DNA from: Amycolatopsis granulosa
GTDB taxonomy: Bacteria > Actinomycetota > Actinomycetes > Mycobacteriales > Pseudonocardiaceae
Direction of reading: 5' to 3'
Length of the DNA: 64,000 nucleotides
NCBI RefSeq assembly: GCF_011758745.1
Contig: NZ_JAANOV010000001.1
Span: 3,782,001-3,846,000, forward strand
In this document: one piece after another, positions 43,946 through 53,731 of the stretch
Numbering within the stretch: the first letter of the stretch is position 1
Layout: every line of letters starts with the position of its first letter
Made by a program: the position numbers and the translations under genes
The notes under the pieces: generated by a model
The model's input: the letters and a program-made list of their open reading frames with translations, nothing else
What the model was told of the DNA's origin: nothing
Databases searched by the model: none

Positions 43946-44049
43946 CCAAGCCTGGTACTGCTGGACCCAGGGTCGAGCAGGAGCTGGGCCGGTTCTCCCA
44001 TTTGGGGCATGGTTGGTCTCGTTCCAGCCCACACCGACAGGAGAACCCG

Positions 44050-44811
44050 ATGAACTACGACACCCTCGCCGGACGTACCGCCGTCATCACCGGAGCTGCC
44101 AGCGGGATGGGCGCCGCCACCGCCGAGCTGCTGGCCGCCAGCGGCGCGAAGGTCGTGCTGCTCGCCCGGCGTGCGGACCGCCTCAGCGAGCTGGCCGACA
44201 AGATCACCGCGAACGGCGGGCAGGCTCTCCCGGTGGCCGTCGACGTCACCGATCCGGCGTCGGTCACCGCCGCCGCCGACCGGGTCCACGAGGTCTTCGG
44301 CCCGGTCGACCTGGTGGTCAACGCCGCCGGTGTGATGCTGCCGAACCCGATCACCGACGGCCGCGAGGACGAGTGGACCCGGATGATCGACACGAATGTG
44401 ACGGGCGCGCTGCGGGTGATCCGTGCGTTCACCGGCGACCTGGTCGCGGCCGCGGCGGAGGGGAAGACGGCGGACCTGGTCAACATCTCGTCCATCGGCG
44501 CGCACATCCCGTTCCCCGGGTACGCCGTCTACAGTGCGACGAAGGCCGCCCTCACCCAGCTGTCCACGTCGCTACGCACCGAGCTGGGGCCGAAGGACGT
44601 GCGGGTCACCAACATCGAGCCTGGCCTGACCACGACCGAGCTCGGCGAGCACGTGGCCTCCGCCGAGCACGCGGCCCAGCTCGACGAGATGTCCGCCGCG
44701 CTCGACCCGCTGACGGCAGACGAGATCGCCGACCTGATCGCCTACACAACGAGCCGCTCGCGGCACGTCAACCTGCGGCAGATCATCGTGCTCCCGACCA
44801 GGCAGGCCTGA
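44050..44811 (+). CDS. Short-chain dehydrogenase/reductase
   Basis: 253-aa classical SDR. The cofactor motif TGAASGMG is at residues 15-22, NAAG follows, and the active site is Ser in NISSIG with YSATK. An Arg-rich segment after beta-2 (LLARRADRLSELA) favours NADP. The ATG at 44050 has AGGAGA upstream. It resembles clavulanate-dehydrogenase-like oxidoreductases, but the substrate is unknown. It lies 104 bp after selB and is probably a separate unit. Confidence 0.87.
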   Translation: MNYDTLAGRTAVITGAASGMGAATAELLAASGAKVVLLARRADRLSELADKITANGGQALPVAVDVTDPASVTAAADRVHEVFGPVDLVVNAAGVMLPNPITDGREDEWTRMIDTNVTGALRVIRAFTGDLVAAAAEGKTADLVNISSIGAHIPFPGYAVYSATKAALTQLSTSLRTELGPKDVRVTNIEPGLTTTELGEHVASAEHAAQLDEMSAALDPLTADEIADLIAYTTSRSRHVNLRQIIVLPTRQA

Positions 44812-44869
44812 TCGGTTTCGCTCGGAAGCGTGACGGGTACTCCACACTCGGTGAGGAGAGGAGCTCGGC

Positions 44870-45355
44870 ATGGACACGAACGCCTATGTGGCCTTCCTGG
44901 TGGTGGGGGCGCTCATCGTCATGATCGACGGCCAGTTCGTCTACCACAGCGGGAAGCGGTACCTGGCGAACGGGCAGGGCGAATCGGAATCCGGGGCGTC
45001 GATGGCCCGGCTGGTCGCGGTGCTGTTCCACATCGCGACGCTGGGCGTGCTCGCGCTCATCTCGACGATCGGCTTCCCCGGCGGCACCTCGGCGACGGCC
45101 ATCGTGGGACGCATCGGGGTGTTCCTGCTGGTCCTGGCGCTGGCTCACGGCATCACCATCGCCGTGCTGGCGCGGCAGCGCGAGGAGCAGGTGGTCGAGC
45201 AGATCAACACGCGGATGAACGCGCCGGCGCAGCGCCCGGCGGACCACTCGCTGAACGACCCGGTCGTCTCGCCGGTGCCGGGACAGGAGGGCCGCGACCC
45301 GCGGGTCAGCCCCAGCCTGGAAAGCGGCGCCCCGTACACGACCGACCGGTACTAG
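44870..45355 (+). CDS. Small membrane protein of unknown function
   Basis: 161-aa protein with three hydrophobic segments (about residues 7-24, 46-66 and 78-100), then a polar, Pro-rich tail of 60 residues. The ATG at 44870 follows GAGGAGAGGAG. I do not recognise a domain. The tail has no enzymatic motif and should face the cytoplasm if the N-terminus is outside. Its stop overlaps the stop of the convergent oxidoreductase gene by 4 bp. Confidence 0.7.
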   Translation: MDTNAYVAFLVVGALIVMIDGQFVYHSGKRYLANGQGESESGASMARLVAVLFHIATLGVLALISTIGFPGGTSATAIVGRIGVFLLVLALAHGITIAVLARQREEQVVEQINTRMNAPAQRPADHSLNDPVVSPVPGQEGRDPRVSPSLESGAPYTTDRY

Positions 45356-46236
45356 GAGTTCAAGCTCCGCAGCAGCTCCAGTGTGCGAGCCTGTTCCGCC
45401 GGTGACCCGACGAGGGCGGCGGCGAACTCGGTGGCTCCGGCGTCCAGGTGGCGCCGGAGTTCTCGCTCGACGGTGGCTTCGTCGCCGGTGACGACGGTGT
45501 CCGCGACCTCCCGCACCCCCTCCCGGTCGAGGATCGCGCGATACGCGGGCAGCGACGCGGCGATGCCGTACTCACGCGCGACCCACGCCCGGATCGAGCC
45601 GGGATCGTCGGTCACCGCCACGATCACGCCGGCGATCACGCGTGGCTCCGCGCGCCCCGCCGCGGCCTTGGTGATCTTCGGGACGATGTGCTCGCCGAGC
45701 GCGCGCGGCCCGGCCCAGGTGGTGATCGTCCCGTCCGCCAGCTCACCCGCGACACGCAAGGTCAGGTCGCCGAGCGCGGACACCAGCAACGCGGGCGGCT
45801 TCGCGCCGGCGACGTCGACTCGCCCCTGCGCTGCCAGCGTTTCCCCCCGATAGGCAATGGATTCGCCGCGCAGCAACGGGCCCAGGGCACTCAGGTACTC
45901 ACGCAGGTGCCGTGCCGGCCTGTCGTAGGAGAGGCCGTATCCGTCCTCGATCATCGCCGGGTGGCTGAGCCCCACGCCGAGGCTGAGCCGGTTGCCGGTG
46001 ACCGCTTGGGTGCTCAGTGCCTGCACGGCCAGCTTGATCGGGTGCTGCGGCCAGGTCGGGACGATCGCGGTGCCGAGTTCGACGCCGGGCACCTCCTGAC
46101 CGGCGACGGCCAGCGCGGTCAGCGGGTCCCAGCCGAACCGCTGGCCCAGCCACAGGGCGGGCAGTCCGGAGCGTGCCGCCGCGACGATGTCGTCGATGGT
46201 CTTGCCCGAGTCGTCGACCATCAGGCCGATCCTCAT
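45352..46236 (-). CDS. LLM-class F420-dependent oxidoreductase
   Basis: 294-aa TIM-barrel protein of the luciferase-like family. Typical pieces are GLPALWLGQRFGWDPLTALAVAG, GVELGTAIVPTWPQHPIKLAVQALSTQAVTGNRLSLGVGLSHP, and GDEATVERELRRHLDAGATEFAA. The family in actinobacteria mainly uses coenzyme F420. Its start overlaps the stop of the TetR gene upstream (ATGA), so regulator and enzyme form one operon. Substrate unknown. Confidence 0.86.
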   Translation of the reverse strand: MRIGLMVDDSGKTIDDIVAAARSGLPALWLGQRFGWDPLTALAVAGQEVPGVELGTAIVPTWPQHPIKLAVQALSTQAVTGNRLSLGVGLSHPAMIEDGYGLSYDRPARHLREYLSALGPLLRGESIAYRGETLAAQGRVDVAGAKPPALLVSALGDLTLRVAGELADGTITTWAGPRALGEHIVPKITKAAAGRAEPRVIAGVIVAVTDDPGSIRAWVAREYGIAASLPAYRAILDREGVREVADTVVTGDEATVERELRRHLDAGATEFAAALVGSPAEQARTLELLRSLNS

Positions 46237-46886
46237 GATTTTCTCCCGTGGTAGGCGGCGCGGTGCTGGTTCCCGATCTTGGCGAACAGGTCGGCGACCT
46301 GGGGTGCGAGCTCGGCCAGCAGAGCCGGGTCCGGTTCTGTCCGCGGTTCGAAGGCGCCGCGCACGGTCGCGGCGACCAGGTCCGCGGCGTCCGGGTGCGG
46401 CGGGGACAGGAAGAAGCCTTCGAGGGTGGCGTGCCAGGCGTAGCCGAGTTGGTCGAGCGGCAGGTCGGTGCGGACCAGGTCGTGCTCGGTGAGCAGCCGC
46501 AGGTAATCGGCGAGGGCTTCGTCGTGCCGCGACTGCGTCCGGTCGCGGGCGAGCTTGCCGAGCACGGCGGGGTCGGCGCGCACCAGCGCCCGCAGCAGGG
46601 GACGGCCGGTGACCGACTCGAAGTTGACGCGGGTCAGCTCGTGCAGCAGAACCGTGCGCGGGTCCGCGCGGATGGCGGCCACCAGCTCGTCGGAGGCCGC
46701 GGCCAGCTCGCGCCGGAACACCGCGTGGAACAGGTCCTGCCGCGACTTCCAGTGCAGGTAGACGGTGCCCTTGCCGATACCGGCCCGCTCGGCCACGTCG
46801 TCGATCGTGACCTTCTGGTAGCCCCAGCGCAGCAGCAGGCCGCCGGCCACGTCGAGGATGCGTTCCGCCCGCTCCTGTCGATCCAC
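46233..46886 (-). CDS. TetR-family regulator
   Basis: 217-aa repressor. The N-terminal HTH is clear (RILDVAGGLLLRWGYQKVTIDDVAERAGIGKGTVYLHWKSRQDLFHAVF). The ligand domain fills residues about 65-200. It is coupled by a 4-bp overlap to the F420-type oxidoreductase. A 23-bp palindrome 13 bp upstream of its start is the probable autoregulatory site. Confidence 0.9.
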   Translation of the reverse strand: MDRQERAERILDVAGGLLLRWGYQKVTIDDVAERAGIGKGTVYLHWKSRQDLFHAVFRRELAAASDELVAAIRADPRTVLLHELTRVNFESVTGRPLLRALVRADPAVLGKLARDRTQSRHDEALADYLRLLTEHDLVRTDLPLDQLGYAWHATLEGFFLSPPHPDAADLVAATVRGAFEPRTEPDPALLAELAPQVADLFAKIGNQHRAAYHGRKS

Positions 46887-46898
46887 GCAGTAACCTTA

Positions 46899-46921
46899 TG
46901 ACTGAATTCGAATTTCAGTCA
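46899..46921. promoter_or_regulatory. TetR operator upstream of the F420-oxidoreductase operon
   Basis: Inverted repeat with perfect 8-bp arms TGACTGAA and TTCAGTCA separated by TTCGAAT, 13 bp upstream of the tetR start. Its AT content is far above that of the surroundings. Confidence 0.8.
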
Positions 46922-46925
46922 ACAG

Positions 46926-47309
46926 TCACCACGGGCCGGTCGCCGGGATGGCCTCACCGGGCGTACCGGGCCACGGTGGTGCGGTAGCCGCGACCACCGC
47001 CAGGCCGTGCGGGCCCGCGCGGAACTGGAACGTCGTGCCGAGGGGGATCGTCAGGCACACCCCCGGCACCAGCTCGGTGATCTCGCCTCGGGCGCCTTGC
47101 CCGCGCCAGAGGCGGCCGCGCCCGGCGACGACGTACCAGATCTCCTCGACGGTGGCGTGCTCGACGGCCCGCGAGACCTGCCCGGGGGCGAGCGCGAAGT
47201 GGGCGAAACTCGCCACCCCGGGCAGCGCGCACAGCGGGCGGACCGCGGACCCGTCGGGGGCGGTGACCTCGGTGCTGTCCCCGACGTGCGTGGTGGTGAA
47301 CGGGGTCAC
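46926..47309 (-). CDS. Cupin-domain protein
   Basis: 127-aa single-domain cupin. Cupin box 1 is seen in HATVEEIWYVVAGRGRLWRG (His and Glu ligands), and box 2 in PGVCLTIPLGTTFQFRAGPHGL. GTG start at 47309. It lies on the same strand as the tetR gene, just upstream of the TetR operator, so it could be read into that operon or end before it. Ligand or substrate unknown. Confidence 0.82.
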   Translation of the reverse strand: MTPFTTTHVGDSTEVTAPDGSAVRPLCALPGVASFAHFALAPGQVSRAVEHATVEEIWYVVAGRGRLWRGQGARGEITELVPGVCLTIPLGTTFQFRAGPHGLAVVAATAPPWPGTPGEAIPATGPW

Positions 47310-47368
47310 CGGTCCACCGTAGGATCACTCGCCCGGTCGCAGCGACTCGTCGCCGGGCCGGCCACGGC

Positions 47369-49036
47369 TCAGCCGCAGATGGCGCCCTGCGCCGCGGAGC
47401 CCACCAGGCGCGCGTACTTGGCCAGCACCCCGGTGCGCCGGGGCGGCTCCGGCATCTGCCAGCCGGTCCGGCGCTCCGCCAGCTCCTCGGGGGTGATGCC
47501 CAGGTCGAGCGTCCTGGCCTCCATGTCGAGGACGATCGGGTCGCCGTCGCGGACGAAGGCGATCGGCCCGCCGTGCGCGGCTTCCGGTGCGACGTGCCCG
47601 ATGCACAACCCGGTGGTTCCGCCGGAGAAGCGGCCGTCGGTGAGCAACAGGACCTCCTTGCCCAGCCCCGCGCCCTTGATCGCGCCGGTCACGGCCAGCA
47701 TCTCCCGCATCCCGGGCCCGCCGCGCGGCCCCTCGTAGCGGATCACCACCACGTCCCCGGGTTGCAGCGTCGGCAGCGCGTCCATCGCCGCCTGCTCCCC
47801 GTCGAACACGCGTGCCCGGCCCTCGAACCGGGACGAGTCGAACCCGGCGCTCTTCACCACCGCACCCTCCGGGGCGAGGCTGCCGTGCAGGATCGTCAGT
47901 CCGCCGGTCGGGTGGATGGGGTTGGACAGCTTCCGCACGACCTCGCCGTCCAGTTCGGGTGGCGCCAGCTCGGCCAGGTTCTCGGCCACCGTCTTGCCGG
48001 TGACGGTGAGGCAGTCGCCGTTCAGCAGCCCCGCGTCGAGCAGTGCTTTCATCACCACCGGGACGCCACCGACCCGGTCCACCGCCGTCATCACGTGCCG
48101 CCCGAACGGCTTGACGTCGGCCAGGTGCGGCACGCGGTCACCGATCCGGGTGAAGTCGTCCAGCGTCAGCTCCACCTCGGCCTCGTGTGCGATGGCCAGC
48201 AGGTGCAGCACCGCGTTGGTCGACCCGCCGAGCGCCATCACCACGGCGATCGCGTTCTCGAACGCCTCCCGGGTCAGCACGTCCCGGGCGGTGATCCCCG
48301 CGCCGAGCATCCCGACGACGGCCTCGCCGCTCTCCCGCGCGAACCGGTCGCGCCGCCGGTCCACCGACGGCGGGCTGGCCGACCCGGGCAGTGACATGCC
48401 CAGCGCCTCGGCCGCGCACGCCATCGTGTTCGCCGTGTACATGCCGCCGCACGCGCCCTCACCGGGGCAGATCGCGCGCTCGATCTTGTCGACCTCCTCG
48501 CGCGAGATCAGCCCGCGCGCACACGCACCGACGGCCTCGAACGCGTCGATGATCGTCACCTCGCGGCCGTCGACGGTGCCCGGCAGGATCGATCCGGCGT
48601 AGAGGAACACCGCCGCCACGTCCAGGCGCGCCGCGGCCATCAGCATGCCGGGCAAGCTCTTGTCGCAGCCGGCCAGCAGGACCGCGCCGTCCAGCCGCTC
48701 GGCTTCCATCACGGTTTCCACCGAGTCGGCGATGATCTCCCGCGACACCAGCGAGAAGTGCATGCCCTCGTGGCCCATGCTGATGCCGTCGCTGACCGAG
48801 ATCGTGCCGAACTCCATCGGGAAGCCGCCGCCCGCGTGCACCCCCTGCTTGCTCGCCTGCGCCAGCCGTTGCAGGGACAGGTTGCACGGTGTTATCTCGT
48901 TCCATGACGAGGCGATGCCGATCTGGGGTTTGGCGAAGTCCTCGTCGCCCATTCCCACCGCACGCAGCATGCCGCGCGCCGCCGCGCGCTCGAGCCCGTC
49001 CGTCACGTCCCGGGACCGCGGTTTGAGGTCAGCCAT
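47369..49036 (-). CDS. ilvD: Dihydroxy-acid dehydratase
   Basis: 555-aa iron-sulfur dehydratase of branched-chain amino acid synthesis. Cluster cysteines are seen in [21 protein letters not shown] and [15 protein letters not shown]. The C-terminal [34 protein letters not shown] is the family signature. The ATG at 49036 is preferred over an upstream in-frame ATG. It is divergent from the box operon, 76 bp away. It is not linked to other ilv genes here. Confidence 0.93.
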   Translation of the reverse strand: MADLKPRSRDVTDGLERAAARGMLRAVGMGDEDFAKPQIGIASSWNEITPCNLSLQRLAQASKQGVHAGGGFPMEFGTISVSDGISMGHEGMHFSLVSREIIADSVETVMEAERLDGAVLLAGCDKSLPGMLMAAARLDVAAVFLYAGSILPGTVDGREVTIIDAFEAVGACARGLISREEVDKIERAICPGEGACGGMYTANTMACAAEALGMSLPGSASPPSVDRRRDRFARESGEAVVGMLGAGITARDVLTREAFENAIAVVMALGGSTNAVLHLLAIAHEAEVELTLDDFTRIGDRVPHLADVKPFGRHVMTAVDRVGGVPVVMKALLDAGLLNGDCLTVTGKTVAENLAELAPPELDGEVVRKLSNPIHPTGGLTILHGSLAPEGAVVKSAGFDSSRFEGRARVFDGEQAAMDALPTLQPGDVVVIRYEGPRGGPGMREMLAVTGAIKGAGLGKEVLLLTDGRFSGGTTGLCIGHVAPEAAHGGPIAFVRDGDPIVLDMEARTLDLGITPEELAERRTGWQMPEPPRRTGVLAKYARLVGSAAQGAICG

Positions 49037-49112
49037 GTTGAGCACCTTAGGCCCGAGATCCAATCTCTACACAACATTGACGACCGAGAAGAATTTGTCG
49101 AGAATCAAGGCC

Positions 49113-50729
49113 ATGACGACGGTGTCATTCGATCGAGGGCCCGAGGACTACCGGCACTGGCGGTTGCGGATCGAGCCGCCGATCGCCTGGCTCGAAATGG
49201 ACGTCGACGAGCACGGCGGGCTCGTGCCGGGGTACGAGCTCAAGCTCAACTCCTACGACCTGGGCGTCGACATCGAGCTCTACGACGCCGTCCAGCGGCT
49301 GCGCTTCGAGCACCCCGAGGTGCGCGCCGTGATCCTGACCAGCGCCAAGGACAAGGTCTTCTGCGCCGGGGCCAACATCCGGATGCTCGCCGGCTCCGCG
49401 CACGAGTGGAAGGTGAACTTCTGCAAGTTCACCAACGAGACCCGTAACGGCATCGAGGACGCCACCGAGAACTCCGGCCAGATCTACCTCGCCGCGGTCA
49501 ACGGCAGCTGCGCAGGCGGCGGCTACGAGCTCGCACTGGCCTGCGAGAAGATCCTGCTGGTCGACGACAACTCCTCGACCGTGGCGTTGCCCGAGGTGCC
49601 GCTGCTCGGCGTGCTGCCCGGCACCGGCGGGCTGACCCGGGTCACCGACAAGCGCCGCGTCCGCAAGGACCGCGCCGACGTGTTCGCCACCCGCCCGGAC
49701 GGCGTCAAGGGGCGCACGGCCGTCGAGTGGCGGCTGGTCGACGAGCTGGTTCCGCGACAGGACTTCCGTGCCGTCGTGGAGCAGCGCGCCCGCGAGCTGG
49801 CCGCGTCCAGCACCCGGCCGGCCGATGCGCAGGGCATCGTGCTCGAACCGCTGGAACGCGAGGTGACCGGCGACCGCATCGCCTACCCGCACGTGACCGC
49901 CGAGCTGGACCGGGACACCGGCGTCGTCACGATCACGGTCCGCGGACCGCGGGGCGACGGCTGGCTGCTGGCGATGACCCGCGAGCTGGACGACCTCATC
50001 CTCCGGCTGCGGACCAACGAACCCGAGCTCGGCACCTGGGTCGTGCGGACCGAAGGCGACCCGGACGCGGTGCTCGCCGCCGAGCGGGAGGTGCTCACCG
50101 GGACGGACTGGCTGTCCAACGAGATCCTGCACTACTACAAACGCACGCTGAAACGGCTCGACGTCACCAGCCGCAGCCTGATCGCGCTGATCGAACCGGG
50201 CAGCTGCTTCGCCGGGGTACTGCTGGAGCTGGCGCTGGCCTGCGACCGGCAGTACATGTTGGACGGTCCGCCGATCGACGACGAGGACAGCGACGAGCGC
50301 GCGTTCCTGGTGCTGTCCGAGGCCAACTTCGGCGCCTTCCCGATGGGCAACGGGCTGTCCCGGCTGGAGTCGAGGTTCTACGGCGATCACGACCACCTCG
50401 ACCGGCTCAAGCGGGAACGCGAGCGGCCGCTGTCCGCGAGCGAAGCGGTCGAGCTGGGCCTGGTCACCGAGGCCCCGGACGACATCGACTGGCCGGACGA
50501 GATCCGGATCGTGCTGGAAGGCCGGGCGGCGCTGTCGCCGGACGCCCTGACCGGCATGGAGGCCAACCACCGGTTCGTCGGCCCGGAAACAATCGAAACC
50601 AAGATCTTCGGCCGCCTGACGGCCTGGCAGAACTGGATCTTCACGAGACCGAACGCCTCCGGCCCGGACGGCGCGCTGCGCCGCTACGGCACCGGCCAGA
50701 AGGCTTCCTACGATCGCAAGCGGGTGTGA
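49113..50729 (+). CDS. boxC: Benzoyl-CoA-dihydrodiol lyase (2,3-epoxybenzoyl-CoA dihydrolase)
   Basis: 538-aa ring-cleaving enzyme of the aerobic benzoyl-CoA (box) pathway. It opens 2,3-epoxybenzoyl-CoA to 3,4-didehydroadipyl-CoA semialdehyde and formate. Two crotonase-like domains are visible: the N-terminal one has VILTSAKDKVFCAGANIRML and VNGSCAGGGYELALACEKILLVDD, and the C-terminal half has SCFAGVLLELALACDRQYML. It is the first gene of a four-gene operon; boxB follows after 1 bp. The formate produced would need a formate dehydrogenase, which is of interest because a selenocysteine system lies 6-9 kb away. Confidence 0.93.
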   Translation: MTTVSFDRGPEDYRHWRLRIEPPIAWLEMDVDEHGGLVPGYELKLNSYDLGVDIELYDAVQRLRFEHPEVRAVILTSAKDKVFCAGANIRMLAGSAHEWKVNFCKFTNETRNGIEDATENSGQIYLAAVNGSCAGGGYELALACEKILLVDDNSSTVALPEVPLLGVLPGTGGLTRVTDKRRVRKDRADVFATRPDGVKGRTAVEWRLVDELVPRQDFRAVVEQRARELAASSTRPADAQGIVLEPLEREVTGDRIAYPHVTAELDRDTGVVTITVRGPRGDGWLLAMTRELDDLILRLRTNEPELGTWVVRTEGDPDAVLAAEREVLTGTDWLSNEILHYYKRTLKRLDVTSRSLIALIEPGSCFAGVLLELALACDRQYMLDGPPIDDEDSDERAFLVLSEANFGAFPMGNGLSRLESRFYGDHDHLDRLKRERERPLSASEAVELGLVTEAPDDIDWPDEIRIVLEGRAALSPDALTGMEANHRFVGPETIETKIFGRLTAWQNWIFTRPNASGPDGALRRYGTGQKASYDRKRV

Positions 50730-50730
50730 A

Positions 50731-52149
50731 ATGCCGACCAGGATCGACTACGACGCCAAGATCCCGAACAACGTGGAGCTGTCCGACAACCGGCGCCTGC
50801 AGCGGGCGCTGGAGGGCTGGCAGCCGAAGTTCATGCACTGGTGGGCCGAGATGGGCCCGGCGCTGGAGACGCAGGGGGTGTACCTGCGCACCGCGGTCAG
50901 CGTCGGCCGCGAGGGCTGGGCGCACTTCGACCACGTCGTGCCGCAGGACTACCGCTGGGGCATCTTCCTGGCCGAGCGCGACCCGGACCGCCGGATCGCC
51001 TTCGGCGAGCACCAGGGCGAGCCGGCCTGGCAGCAGGTTCCCGGCGAGTACCGGGCCGACCTGCAACGGCTGATCGTGATCCAGGGCGACACCGAACCGG
51101 CGTCGGTGGAGCAGCAGAAGCTGCTCGGCCTGTCCGCGCCGAGCCTGTACGACCTGCGCAACCTCTTCCAGGTCAACGTGGAGGAGGGCCGTCACCTGTG
51201 GGCGATGGTCTACCTGCTGCACGCCTACTTCGGCAAGGAGGGCCGCGAGGAGGCGGAGGGGTTGCTGTACCGCAACTCCGGCAGCCCCGACACGCCGCGC
51301 ATCCTCGGCGCGTTCAACGAGGAGACCGCGGACTGGCTCGCGTTCTACATGTTCACCTACTTCACCGACCGGGACGGCAAGTACCAGCTGGGCACGCTCA
51401 AGGAGTCGGCGTTCGACCCGCTGTCGCGCACCTGCGAGTTCATGCTCAAGGAGGAGGCGCACCACATGTTCGTCGGCACCACCGGTGTCGACCGGGTGGT
51501 GATGCGCAGCGCCGAGCTGATCCGCGAGCACGACACCATGGACATCGCCGCGCACGGCGGTATCCCGCTGGACATCATCCAGCGCTACCTGAACTTCCAC
51601 TACACCGTGTCGCTGGACCTGTTCGGCAGCGAGACATCGACCAACGCCGCCAACTACTACACCGCGGGGCTCAAGGGCCGGTGGATGGAGACCCGCCGCA
51701 AGGACGACCACCAGCTGACCGACGACGCGGCGACCCTGGACAAGCCGCAGCCGGACGGCACCTGGACCAGCGAGGAGATGCAGAAGATCCTGCTGCTCAA
51801 CCTCGACCTGCGCCGGGAGTACATCGCCGACTGCGAATCCGGCGTCAAACGGTGGAACAAGATTCTCACCGACGCCGGCATCGACTTTCGGTTCCGCTTG
51901 CCGCACCCTGGTTTCAACCGCAAGGTCGGAATAAACTCCGGCCACCACATCACGCCGGACGGGACGATCGTGGACGAGGCGACCTGGGAACGCAACCGCA
52001 AGCGCTGGCTGCCGACCAGCGAGGACCTCGCGTTCGTCCGGTCGCTCATGCACCCGGTGTACGAGCGCGGCAAGATCGCGAGCTGGGTCGCGCCGCCGCG
52101 GCAGGGCATCAACGGCAAGCCGTTCGACTACGAGTACGTGTACCTGTGA
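50731..52149 (+). CDS. boxB: Benzoyl-CoA 2,3-epoxidase, diiron subunit
   Basis: 472-aa diiron oxygenase that epoxidises benzoyl-CoA. ExxH iron motifs lie at about residues 152-155 (EEGRH) and 241-245 (EEAHH), with a further Glu near 122. The N-terminus DYDAKIPNNVELSDNRRLQRALEGWQPKF is characteristic of BoxB. It needs an NADPH-dependent reductase (BoxA), which is not encoded in this window. It starts 1 nt after the boxC stop. Confidence 0.94.
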   Translation: MPTRIDYDAKIPNNVELSDNRRLQRALEGWQPKFMHWWAEMGPALETQGVYLRTAVSVGREGWAHFDHVVPQDYRWGIFLAERDPDRRIAFGEHQGEPAWQQVPGEYRADLQRLIVIQGDTEPASVEQQKLLGLSAPSLYDLRNLFQVNVEEGRHLWAMVYLLHAYFGKEGREEAEGLLYRNSGSPDTPRILGAFNEETADWLAFYMFTYFTDRDGKYQLGTLKESAFDPLSRTCEFMLKEEAHHMFVGTTGVDRVVMRSAELIREHDTMDIAAHGGIPLDIIQRYLNFHYTVSLDLFGSETSTNAANYYTAGLKGRWMETRRKDDHQLTDDAATLDKPQPDGTWTSEEMQKILLLNLDLRREYIADCESGVKRWNKILTDAGIDFRFRLPHPGFNRKVGINSGHHITPDGTIVDEATWERNRKRWLPTSEDLAFVRSLMHPVYERGKIASWVAPPRQGINGKPFDYEYVYL

Positions 52150-52168
52150 CCTGCGAAGGGCGGGCGCG

Positions 52169-53731
52169 ATGGCCGAGTTCAACGCCGCGGACTACCTGGT
52201 CGACCGGCACGTCCGGGACGGTGACGGCGCCCGCACCGCGGTCGTCACGGCCGCTCGCACGCTGACCTACGCCGAGCTCTCCGACGCGGTGCACCGCGTC
52301 GCCGGCGGGCTCGCGGACATCGGCGTGCGGCCGGAGGAGCGGGTCATGCTGTGCATGGTCGACGGCATCGAAATGCTCACCGGCATCCTCGGCGCGATGT
52401 GCGCCGGCGCGGTGCCGGTGCCGGTGTCGACCATGGTCACCGGGCCGGAGCTGGGCCGGGTGCTCGCGGATTCGCGGGCGCGCGTGCTGTGCGTGTCGGG
52501 CGAGTTCACCGCGGCCGCGAAGGAGGCGGTCGAGCTGGCGCCGGAGGTCACCGACGTGGTCCTGGACCGCGCGGACCCGGCATCGTTCTCCCGGGTGTCC
52601 ACACACGACTGGACCCGGCTGTCGACCGCGGGCCCCCGGGAAACCTACGCCACCTGGGCGGATTCACCCGCGCTGTGGTTGTACACCTCCGGCACGACCG
52701 GGCAGCCGAAAGGTGCGATGCACCGCCACGCGAGCATCCGCGCGGTGTGCGAGACCTACGGCCGCCAGGTGCTCGGCATCCGGCCGGAGGACCGGTGCTT
52801 CTCGGTCGCGAAGCTGTTCTTCGCCTACGGCATCGGCAATTCCGCGTTCTTCCCGCTGTCGGCCGGGGCGAGCACGGTGTTCGAACCGGGACGGCCGACA
52901 CCGCAGCTGGTGGCCGACCGGGTGCGCACCGAGCGGCCGACGTTGTTCTTCGGCGTGCCGACGTTCTACTCCGCGCTGCTGGCCGCGGACCTGCCGGCCG
53001 ACACGTTTTCGTCGGTGCGGCAGGCGGTTTCCGCGGGCGAGCCGCTGCCGGCGGTGATCTACGAACGGTTCCTCGCCAGGTTCGGGGTGGAGATCCTGGA
53101 CGGCATCGGATCGACCGAGGCGCTGCACATCTTCCTGTCCAACCGGCCGGGCGAGGTGGTGCCCGGCACCACCGGGTTCGCGGTCCCCGGGTACGAGCTG
53201 GAGATCCGTGACCCGCTCGGCAGGCTGATCGACAGCGCCGGGCAGCCGGGGGAACTGTACGTGCGCGGGCCGTCGACCGCGTTCGGCTACTGGAGCCGGT
53301 ACGAGACGTCCAAGCACGTGTTCCAGGGCGAATGGCTGCGGACGGGGGACAGCTACGTGCGCAATCCCGACGGCACCTACACCTGCCTGGGCCGGTTCGA
53401 CGACATGCTCAAGGCGGGCGGCATCTGGGTGTCGCCCGCGGAGGTCGAGCAGCGGTTGCTCCAGCACCCGGACGTGGCCGAGGTGGCGGTGGTGGCGGCG
53501 CCCGGCTCGGACGGCATCGAGAAGCCGGTGGCGTGCGTGGTGCCCGCCGCCGGCCACGAGGTGGATCCGGATGCGCTGATCGACTTCTGCCGGGAGGGGC
53601 TCGCCGCGTTCAAACGGCCGCGTGCCGTGGTCGCGGTCGCGGAGCTGCCGAAGACCGCGACCGGCAAGATCCGCCGGAACGTGATCCGCGAGCTGGTGCG
53701 GGACTCGCTGCGGCCGGGGGCGCTCACGTGA
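52169..53731 (+). CDS. Benzoate-CoA ligase
   Basis: 520-aa acyl-adenylate-forming ligase that primes benzoate as benzoyl-CoA, the substrate of BoxB. The AMP motif YTSGTTGQPKG is followed by VAKLFFAYGIGNSAFFPL, typical of benzoate-CoA ligases, then GIGSTEALHIFLSN, GEWLRTGDSY and the terminal Lys motif ATGKIRRN. It lies 19 bp after boxB and overlaps the amidohydrolase start by 4 bp. A 4-hydroxy- or substituted benzoate cannot be excluded. Confidence 0.92.
   Translation: MAEFNAADYLVDRHVRDGDGARTAVVTAARTLTYAELSDAVHRVAGGLADIGVRPEERVMLCMVDGIEMLTGILGAMCAGAVPVPVSTMVTGPELGRVLADSRARVLCVSGEFTAAAKEAVELAPEVTDVVLDRADPASFSRVSTHDWTRLSTAGPRETYATWADSPALWLYTSGTTGQPKGAMHRHASIRAVCETYGRQVLGIRPEDRCFSVAKLFFAYGIGNSAFFPLSAGASTVFEPGRPTPQLVADRVRTERPTLFFGVPTFYSALLAADLPADTFSSVRQAVSAGEPLPAVIYERFLARFGVEILDGIGSTEALHIFLSNRPGEVVPGTTGFAVPGYELEIRDPLGRLIDSAGQPGELYVRGPSTAFGYWSRYETSKHVFQGEWLRTGDSYVRNPDGTYTCLGRFDDMLKAGGIWVSPAEVEQRLLQHPDVAEVAVVAAPGSDGIEKPVACVVPAAGHEVDPDALIDFCREGLAAFKRPRAVVAVAELPKTATGKIRRNVIRELVRDSLRPGALT

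Noticed and set aside
41647-44505. Two very long minus-strand frames opposite selA and selB
   Set aside because: Antisense shadows of high-GC coding sequence; no domain, no start signal, while selA and selB motifs are complete.
49085-49104. CGAGAA direct repeat upstream of boxC
   Set aside because: Two 6-bp copies are within chance expectation and no box-type regulator gene is adjacent.
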